Source of the DNA: CAZJNX01 sp964547415
GTDB taxonomy: Bacteria > Pseudomonadota > Alphaproteobacteria > Rhizobiales > Amorphaceae
NCBI GenBank assembly: GCA_964547415.1
Contig: CAZJNX010000166.1
Location: 1 to 10,920, forward strand
Direction: 5' to 3'
Length of the DNA stretch: 10,920 bases
Position numbers and translations under genes: made by a program. The notes beneath the pieces were generated by a model, which saw only the letters and a list, made by a program, of their open reading frames with translations, searched no databases and was not told where the DNA came from. Positions 6,616-10,920 of the stretch are shown piece by piece (position 1 is the first letter of the stretch; each line of letters opens with the position of its first letter).

Positions 6616-7487
6616 GCGAGGCCCTCGACCCGCGCCTCCACGCCGCCCGCCCGGACCTCGCCGACGCGCGCCTGAAGGGCCGCGTCTCGGCCGAGCGGTT
6701 CGTGGAGGGGAAGCCCGCCCGCTGCCGCGCCCCGTCCGCGCCGCTGCGCCGCCGGCCCGCCCCGACGGCGCCCCTCGATACCGAGCTCCTGTGCGGCGAG
6801 CCGGTGCGCGTGTTCGAGCGGGACGGGGAGGGTTTTGCCTTCGTCCAGTCGGAGACGGACGGCTACGTGGGTTACGCCCCCTCGGACGCCGTCCTGCCGG
6901 GTGCCGCGCCGACCCACCGGGTGACGGCGCCCGAGACGCTCGTCTTCCCCGAGCCGGAGATCAAGGCGCCGCCCGTTTCGGCCCTTCCCCTCGGCGCGGC
7001 GGTGCCGGTCGCGACGGTCGTGGAGGGGCGCGACCGTCCGTTCGCGCGCCTGCCGGACGCCACCTTCGTGGTCGCCGCCCACCTCTCCCCCCTCGGCGGG
7101 CCGCCGGCGGCCGACTGGGTCGCCTTCGCCGAGGCGCTCGTCGGCACGCCGTACCTGTGGGGCGGCAAGACGCGGCGGGGGATCGACTGCTCCGGCCTTG
7201 TCCAGGTCGCGCTCCAGGCCGCGGGCCGCACGGCCCCCCGCGACAGCGACATGCAGGAGGCGGGGCTTGGCGTCCCCGTCCCGTTCGCGGGCGGGCCGCC
7301 GCCTTCCCTCGTTCGGGGCGACCTGTTGTTCTGGCGGGGCCACGTGGGCGTGATGGTGGACGGCGAGCGCCTTCTCCACGCCAACGCCACCCACATGCTG
7401 ACCGTGATCGAGCCCCTGTCCGAGGCCCTCGCCCGCCACGAGGCGGCCGCCCTCCCCCTCACGACGGTCCGCCGCCTTGCGGCATGA
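6612..7487 (+). CDS. SH3b-NlpC/P60 family peptidase (C40)
   Basis: A 291-residue cysteine peptidase of the NlpC/P60 type, which cuts gamma-D-Glu to diamino-acid bonds in murein peptides. Two SH3b-like beta domains are seen at about 55-98 (GEPVRVFERDGEGFAFVQ, GYVGYAPSDAV) and 103-160. The catalytic domain is at 168-291, with YLWGGKTRRGIDCSG at 181-195. The triad is C193, H244 (GHVGVM) and H256 (LLHAN); the spacing resembles that of Bacillus YkfC, a cytosolic murein-peptide recycling enzyme with the same SH3b-plus-C40 layout. The N-terminus (MSEALDPRLHAARPDLADAR) is charged with no signal peptide, so action in the cytosol is likely. ATG 6612 overlaps the aminopeptidase stop. Together the two enzymes could take apart imported wall peptides, one acting on the gamma-Glu bond and one on free N-termini. 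The family is certain; the recycling role is inference. Confidence 0.93.
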   Translation: MSEALDPRLHAARPDLADARLKGRVSAERFVEGKPARCRAPSAPLRRRPAPTAPLDTELLCGEPVRVFERDGEGFAFVQSETDGYVGYAPSDAVLPGAAPTHRVTAPETLVFPEPEIKAPPVSALPLGAAVPVATVVEGRDRPFARLPDATFVVAAHLSPLGGPPAADWVAFAEALVGTPYLWGGKTRRGIDCSGLVQVALQAAGRTAPRDSDMQEAGLGVPVPFAGGPPPSLVRGDLLFWRGHVGVMVDGERLLHANATHMLTVIEPLSEALARHEAAALPLTTVRRLAA

Positions 7488-7533
7488 CGCCGTGGCACGG
7501 GCAGGTGGGGCGATGCGATCGGTCCGGAGACGA

Positions 7534-7610
<77 letters not shown>

Positions 7611-7621
7611 CCGCGACTGTT

Positions 7622-7650
7622 CAATAGCCCAAAGCCGTCGCCACTGCAAA
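7622..7650 (-). promoter_or_regulatory. Probable promoter of tRNA-Arg
   Basis: On the minus strand TTTGCA (7645-7650) and CTATTG (7622-7627) are separated by exactly 17 bases, and the mature tRNA 5' end is 11 bases beyond. Spacing suits a sigma-70-type promoter with a very short 5' leader. Hexamer matches are moderate. This AT-richer patch stands out from the surrounding GC-rich DNA, which adds some support. Confidence 0.42.
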
Positions 7651-7672
7651 CGGGCCGCACGGGGACGCGCCA

Positions 7673-9016
7673 TCACCCGAGGCGGGACAGGGAGATGGTG
7701 CGGGCGGCGAGCTCCTCCCGCGTGAGGCGCTCCACCGTGAGCCCGCCACGGATGCCGCCCCGCCGCGTGAGGTACGGGCCGAGCGCCATCGCGAACGCCT
7801 CGTGGAGGTCGTGGAGGGTGTCGTCGTCGAGGCCCTCGATGGTGCTGCCGTCGTTCGGGTCCCGGTGGCACCAGGTGCGCAGGTCCACGTACCAGAAGAT
7901 GTGATGGACGGCGGCGAGGAGCGAACACGGGACGACGCCGTCCGCCGCCTCGCCGACGCCGAGGGCGGACACCGCGGCGCCCAGACGGCGCCCGCGCGGG
8001 ACGATCCACCGGTCGCGCTCGTGGAGGACGGCGATGAAGGAGGCGTCGAGATATTCCTCGCACCCGGTCGTGTTCTGGAGGATCACGGTCACGAGGATCG
8101 CGACGCGCTCCGCTTCGGAAAGCCGCGGCTTGCGGCGCATGTCGCGGGGGCGGAGCGCCTTCAGGAGGTCGACGGCGCCGAAGGCCGCGAGGATCCGGAA
8201 CGGGCTCTGGCCGAGGTCGTCGGCCGCGTGGAGGTCCGCGCCCGCGTCCGCGAGGAGGCGGACGATGTCGTCGTCGCCGTGGCGGGCGGCGAAGTGGAGC
8301 GGCGTGCGGCCGCGCGGGTCGGCGAAGGCCGCGTCGGCGCCCGCGGCGAGGAGGGCACGGGCGGCGCCCGTGCGGCCGTGGGCGACCGCCTCGAGGAGGG
8401 GCGTTTCGCCGGCCTGCGAGACCGCGTCCACCGTGGCGCCGGCGGCAATGAGGCGCGGGATCGCCGCCGCGTTGCCGTCTTCGGCGGCGTCGTGGAGCGG
8501 GATGCGGCCGAAGCGGGGGTCGCGCGCGTCCGGGTCGGCGCCAGCGGCGATCAGCGCCTCGACCAGCCGTGGCGAGCCGGTGCCCGCCGCGTGGTGCAGC
8601 GGCGTCATGTCGTAGAAGTCGAGGCGGGTGACGTCGGCGCCAGCGGCAAGGAGCGCGAGCGCGGCCGCCTCCGTGTCCGCCCACCGGCCGCCGCGGCAGG
8701 CCTTTGCGAGGGCGGTGTCGCCGCGGGCGCCTTCGGCGGGTGGATGGTCGAGGGCGTCGACGTCCGCGCCCCACGCGATCAGCCGTTCGACGATGTCGAC
8801 CCGGCCGGCGAACGCGGCCGTGTGAAGGAGGGGGCCGACCGTGTGGAAGGGCTCCCCGAGGTCCGGCCACACCCGCGTCGCCGCCATTCGCCGCCTGTCC
8901 GGCGCAAGGCCCCCGAGGGCCGCGAGACCTTCCGCGATCGGCGCGTCCTCGCCGCGGTCGATCGCCCGCTCGAGGCGGCCGAGCGTCTCGACGAGCGCCT
9001 CGTCCCCGATCCCCAT
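7673..9016 (-). CDS. Ankyrin-repeat protein with unrecognised C-terminal domain
   Basis: A 447-residue protein with no signal peptide or membrane segment. After an N-terminal helical part (1-58), ankyrin repeats run at about 61-90, 99-131, 137-166, 172-199, 204-233, 237-266 and a final degenerate one at 270-290. Clear signatures are TPLHHAAGTG (138-147), IPLHDAAEDG (172-181), TPLLEAVAHG (205-214) and TPLHFAARHG (238-247), each followed by LI/LL-AAGAD. Repeat 2 has a longer central helix. Residues 295-447 form a separate region I do not recognise, with conserved-looking FWYVDLRTWCH (374-384), NDGSTIEGLDDDTLHDLHEAF (388-408) and cysteines 319, 364 and 383. Ankyrin repeats bind proteins, so a scaffold or sensor role is possible, but no function is assigned. 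ATG 9016 has GGGAGGGG at 9020-9027 in the right place. An in-frame extension reaching upstream to 9370 overlaps the DUF2244 gene and is low-complexity Arg/Pro, so it was not used. Confidence 0.88.
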   Translation of the reverse strand: MGIGDEALVETLGRLERAIDRGEDAPIAEGLAALGGLAPDRRRMAATRVWPDLGEPFHTVGPLLHTAAFAGRVDIVERLIAWGADVDALDHPPAEGARGDTALAKACRGGRWADTEAAALALLAAGADVTRLDFYDMTPLHHAAGTGSPRLVEALIAAGADPDARDPRFGRIPLHDAAEDGNAAAIPRLIAAGATVDAVSQAGETPLLEAVAHGRTGAARALLAAGADAAFADPRGRTPLHFAARHGDDDIVRLLADAGADLHAADDLGQSPFRILAAFGAVDLLKALRPRDMRRKPRLSEAERVAILVTVILQNTTGCEEYLDASFIAVLHERDRWIVPRGRRLGAAVSALGVGEAADGVVPCSLLAAVHHIFWYVDLRTWCHRDPNDGSTIEGLDDDTLHDLHEAFAMALGPYLTRRGGIRGGLTVERLTREELAARTISLSRLG

Positions 9017-9042
9017 GAGCCCCTCCCGCCCCTCGACATGGA

Positions 9043-9062
9043 GGCGAGGTGGTGGCCTCGCC
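9043..9062 (-). repeat. Hairpin between the DUF2244 and ankyrin genes
   Basis: GGCGAGG (9043-9049) and CCTCGCC (9056-9062) form a perfect 7-bp stem with a 6-base loop, in the 92-base gap between the two minus-strand genes. No T tract follows on either strand, so it is not a clear intrinsic terminator. It may attenuate read-through or shield the ankyrin ribosome binding site region. Confidence 0.35.
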
Positions 9063-9108
9063 GGCCCGGCGGAAGTGTCGCGCGTCACGGCGCGGGCCGC
9101 GCGGCGCG

Positions 9109-9684
9109 CTACTCGGCGGGCGAGGCGACCGCTCGGCCGGAGCGGATGTCGGCGAGGACGCGGCCGAACGCCTCGGCGAAGGTGCCGCGGTCGGCCGGGT
9201 TGAGGAAGGCGCCGATGTGGACGGTGCGCCCCTCCCCCGTGAGCACGAGGCGGACGACGCCCTCGTCCTCGAGGCGGGTCACGTGCAGGCGCGTCCACAG
9301 CGGGTTGAAGAGGTGCTCGCGCGCCCGCCCGTTGGGCGCCACCTGCCGGACGACGAGCCGGTGGGGCCACACGTGGACCTCCTCGAAGGCGCGGCCCGAG
9401 CGGTAGCTGAGGCGGAACGCGCCGTAGAGGAGGAGGACGTCGAGCGCCATGAAGATCGCGACGGGCCAGGCGCCGAGCACGGCAAGGCGCAGGGACGCGA
9501 ACGCCGCCGCCGCGCAGACGATCGCCATGACGAGGAGGAAGCCGCGGGGCCCGAGCGAGCGATGGGGCGTGAGAACCGCGGAGAAGACCGCCGGCTCCGC
9601 CAAACCGTCGTGACCGTCCGCCGCGGGCGCCACGCCGCGGCCGGCGGACCGGCCGCCCTCACTCGAATTGTCGTCGCTCATCAT
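9109..9684 (-). CDS. DUF2244 domain membrane protein
   Basis: A 191-residue protein (190 if the second ATG, at 9681, is used) matching the DUF2244 family of alphaproteobacteria. The recognisable entry motif is FSAVLTPHRSLGPRGF (34-49). Two close transmembrane helices follow at about 49-67 and 70-90, then a cytosolic domain with VHVWPHRLVVRQ (103-114) and FNPLWTRL (126-133). The first 30 residues are hydrophilic and probably disordered. The function of this family is not known; members sit in the inner membrane. It is divergent from nth across a 225-base gap, an arrangement I recall from other Hyphomicrobiales. Start choice is uncertain because two ATGs are adjacent and no Shine-Dalgarno run is close; a TATACT box 4 bases upstream suggests a leaderless message. 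Confidence 0.87.
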   Translation of the reverse strand: MMSDDNSSEGGRSAGRGVAPAADGHDGLAEPAVFSAVLTPHRSLGPRGFLLVMAIVCAAAAFASLRLAVLGAWPVAIFMALDVLLLYGAFRLSYRSGRAFEEVHVWPHRLVVRQVAPNGRAREHLFNPLWTRLHVTRLEDEGVVRLVLTGEGRTVHIGAFLNPADRGTFAEAFGRVLADIRSGRAVASPAE

Positions 9685-9688
9685 GGGC

Positions 9689-9694
9689 AGTATA
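9689..9694 (-). promoter_or_regulatory. Candidate -10 box (TATACT) of the DUF2244 gene
   Basis: On the minus strand TATACT is a five-of-six match to TATAAT in very GC-rich DNA. It ends 4 bases before the first ATG (9684), so transcription would begin at or within the two start codons. I find no good -35: at 17-18 bases spacing the hexamers are TTCGTC or TTTCGT. The box itself is clear; the promoter call is tentative. Confidence 0.35.
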
Positions 9695-9845
9695 GAGCGC
9701 TTTCCCGGCGGGACGAAACGGGCGAGGGGCGCCCCGCCGGCGCGACCGATCGCTGCGCTCCGGCGCGATCCGGGGGCGGGCCCGGGCGGGGTCCGGCGGC
9801 CGTGTCCCGGGCACGCCGCGCATGCCACGTTCCCCTCCCGTCGAA

Positions 9846-9886
9846 CGCCGCGGCGCCCGGCCCGGGTTCCGCCGCGGCGCCCGGCC
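9846..9886 (+). repeat. 17-bp direct repeat upstream of nth
   Basis: CGCCGCGGCGCCCGGCC occurs perfectly at 9846-9862 and 9870-9886, a 24-base period with a 7-base spacer (CGGGTTC). Each copy starts with the 10-bp palindrome CGCCGCGGCG. The second copy ends 10 bases before the nth Shine-Dalgarno sequence. Confidence 0.75.
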
Positions 9887-9895
9887 GGAGAAAGC

Positions 9896-9902
9896 GGAAG
9901 GA
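9896..9902 (+). promoter_or_regulatory. Ribosome binding site of nth
   Basis: GGAAGGA ends 7 bases before ATG 9910, a near-ideal Shine-Dalgarno position. It fixes the start and so supports the long N-terminal extension of the protein as truly translated. Confidence 0.7.
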
Positions 9903-9909
9903 CGACCGG

Positions 9910-10779
9910 ATGGACGAGGCGGCATCCGCCGGACGGGCGAAGGCCCGGCGCCCGGCCCGCGACCGGAAGGCGCCGGGGGCCGGGGACGAGCGTGCCCCGG
10001 ACGCGTCGGCCGACGGGGAGAAGGCGAACGGCAAGGCCGGCACGCGCCGCGCCGCGGGGGCCGCGAAGGGGCGGCCGGCGGCGAAGGGCCGTGCACGTTC
10101 CCGCTACGGACGCGCGGAGGTTGAGGCCATCTTCGCCCGCCTCGCCGAGGCGCTGCCCGAGCCGAAGTCGGAGCTTTCCTATACCAATCCGTTCACCCTG
10201 CTCGTCGCCGTGGTCCTGTCGGCCCAGGCGACGGACGCGGGCGTCAACAAGGCGACGGCGGGCCTGTTCGCCGAGGCCGACACGCCGGAGGCGATGCTGG
10301 CCCTCGGCGAGGAGCGGGTGCGCGAGCACATCAAGACCATCGGCCTCTTCCGCAACAAGGCGAAGAACGTGATCGCCCTGTCCCGCACCCTCGTGGAGGA
10401 GCACGGCGGCACGGTTCCGGCCGACCGCGCCGCCCTCGAGGCGCTGCCCGGCGTCGGGCGCAAGACGGCGAACGTGGTCCTCAACGTGGCGTTCGGCGAG
10501 GAGACCATCGCCGTCGACACCCACATCTTCCGCGTGGCGAACCGCATCGGCCTGGCGCCGGGCCGCACCCCGGACGAGGTGGAGGAGAAGCTCCTCGAGG
10601 TCGTGCCGAAGCCCTACTTGCGCAACGCCCATCACTGGCTGATCCTCCACGGGCGACACACCTGCAAGGCGCGCCGCCCCGCATGCGAGACCTGCATCAT
10701 CCACGACCTGTGCAAGAGCCCCGAGAAGCGCCCGAAACCGGCGGACGACGACGCCTCCCCGCCGGAGCCCGGCGCGTGA
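9910..10779 (+). CDS. nth: Endonuclease III (DNA glycosylase/AP lyase)
   Basis: A 289-residue base-excision repair enzyme that removes oxidised pyrimidines and cleaves the abasic site by beta elimination. The helix-hairpin-helix is LPGVGRKTANVVLN at 179-192, with catalytic K185 (E. coli K120). Catalytic D203 lies in AVDTHIFRVANR (201-212), matching E. coli D138. The 4Fe-4S cluster ligands are C252, C259, C262 and C268, with exactly the C-X6-C-X2-C-X5-C spacing of E. coli Nth. SAQATDAGVN (104-113) is also typical. Compared with the 211-residue E. coli enzyme there is an N-terminal extension of about 65 residues, rich in Arg, Lys, Ala and Gly and probably disordered, plus a short Pro/Asp-rich tail (270-289). 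The start ATG 9910 is backed by a strong ribosome binding site. All key residues are present, so the enzyme should be active. An otsB-like gene follows 43 bases later. Confidence 0.97.
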   Translation: MDEAASAGRAKARRPARDRKAPGAGDERAPDASADGEKANGKAGTRRAAGAAKGRPAAKGRARSRYGRAEVEAIFARLAEALPEPKSELSYTNPFTLLVAVVLSAQATDAGVNKATAGLFAEADTPEAMLALGEERVREHIKTIGLFRNKAKNVIALSRTLVEEHGGTVPADRAALEALPGVGRKTANVVLNVAFGEETIAVDTHIFRVANRIGLAPGRTPDEVEEKLLEVVPKPYLRNAHHWLILHGRHTCKARRPACETCIIHDLCKSPEKRPKPADDDASPPEPGA

Positions 10780-10822
10780 GACGCCGCCCGCCCCCGTATC
10801 CGCCCGAAGGCGAAGGACGCCC

Positions 10823-10920
10823 ATGAACGAGGCCGAGATCCCGCCCCCGCCGCTCCCCGAGAACGCGGCCGTCTTCCTCGACTTCGACGGCACCCTCGTC
10901 GAGATCGCCCCGACGCCCGA
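10823..10920 (+). CDS. otsB: Trehalose-phosphatase (OtsB-like), N-terminal part
   Basis: Only the first 32 codons are in the window; the gene runs off the right edge. The start is ATG 10823, with GAAGG and GAAGGA purine runs just upstream. After a Pro-rich lead (IPPPPLPEN) comes VFLDFDGTLVEIAPTP (17-32), the HAD-superfamily motif I with nucleophile D20 and acid/base D22. The continuation DGTL-x-EI-x-P-x-P is characteristic of trehalose-6-phosphate phosphatases such as E. coli OtsB rather than of HAD enzymes in general. The enzyme would release trehalose from trehalose-6-phosphate, a stress protectant. The gene follows nth by 43 bases and may be cotranscribed. Another HAD phosphatase remains possible because only motif I is visible. 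Confidence 0.75.
   Translation, partial: MNEAEIPPPPLPENAAVFLDFDGTLVEIAPTP

Larger units (their letters stand above)
9685..9909. other. Divergent intergenic region between the DUF2244 gene and nth
   Basis: This is the largest gap in the window (225 bases). It holds the TATACT box for the leftward gene, a weak GATCGC/GCGATC inverted pair (9748-9753 and 9765-9770, 11-base loop), a 17-bp direct repeat near the nth start and the nth ribosome binding site. No convincing small ORF or RNA gene was found. A rightward promoter for nth is expected here but no hexamer pair stands out. Confidence 0.6.

Noticed and set aside
7488..7533. Intrinsic terminator after the NlpC/P60 gene or after the tRNA
   Set aside because: No stable stem with a T tract is present on either strand.
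7802..9406. Plus-strand open frame of 534 codons opposite the ankyrin gene
   Set aside because: It is the shadow of the ankyrin repeats. The minus strand gives clear repeats and a good ribosome binding site; the plus strand gives no family motif.
9049..9909. Extension of nth far upstream in the same frame
   Set aside because: It would overlap the DUF2244 gene and is low complexity. ATG 9910 has a near-ideal ribosome binding site.

Overview
The window looks like chromosomal DNA from a very GC-rich alphaproteobacterium, probably of the Hyphomicrobiales (Rhizobiales) type. Pointers are the extreme GC content with GC-ending codons, a leucyl-aminopeptidase-like gene overlapping an NlpC/P60 gene, and a DUF2244 membrane protein gene divergent from endonuclease III (nth). 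The assignment rests on gene content and style only.

Region 1 (1-5104, + strand): the tail of an unidentified gene, an ABC importer permease of the SsuC/TauC/ThiX type, a cytosine-deaminase-like amidohydrolase, a GlcD-like FAD-linked oxidoreductase, a flavodoxin-fold NAD(P)H oxidoreductase and a MarR-type regulator. Gaps are short (19-65 bases) and all genes point the same way, so this reads as one uptake-and-catabolism operon. The likely logic is import of a small, probably nitrogen-containing ring compound, hydrolytic opening or deamination, flavin-dependent redox steps, and a ligand-responsive regulator. The substrate is not known. The amidohydrolase keeps the CodA metal and catalytic residues but differs at cytosine-recognition positions. 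This is the most interesting part of the window.

Region 2 (5105-7487, + strand): an M17 leucyl aminopeptidase and an SH3b-NlpC/P60 peptidase share an ATGA overlap. Neither has an evident signal peptide, which suggests cytosolic peptide turnover, possibly of murein peptides.

Region 3 (7488-9684, - strand): a complete tRNA-Arg(CCG) with encoded CCA and a plausible promoter, an ankyrin-repeat protein with an unrecognised C-terminal domain, and a DUF2244 two-helix membrane protein that may be translated from a leaderless transcript.

Region 4 (9685-10920, + strand): a 225-base divergent intergenic region with a 17-bp direct repeat next to the nth ribosome binding site, then nth with a long basic N-terminal extension, then the first 32 codons of an otsB-like trehalose-phosphatase cut by the window edge. 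I see no transposase, integrase, CRISPR array or prophage gene. No gene-free stretch exceeds 300 bases.
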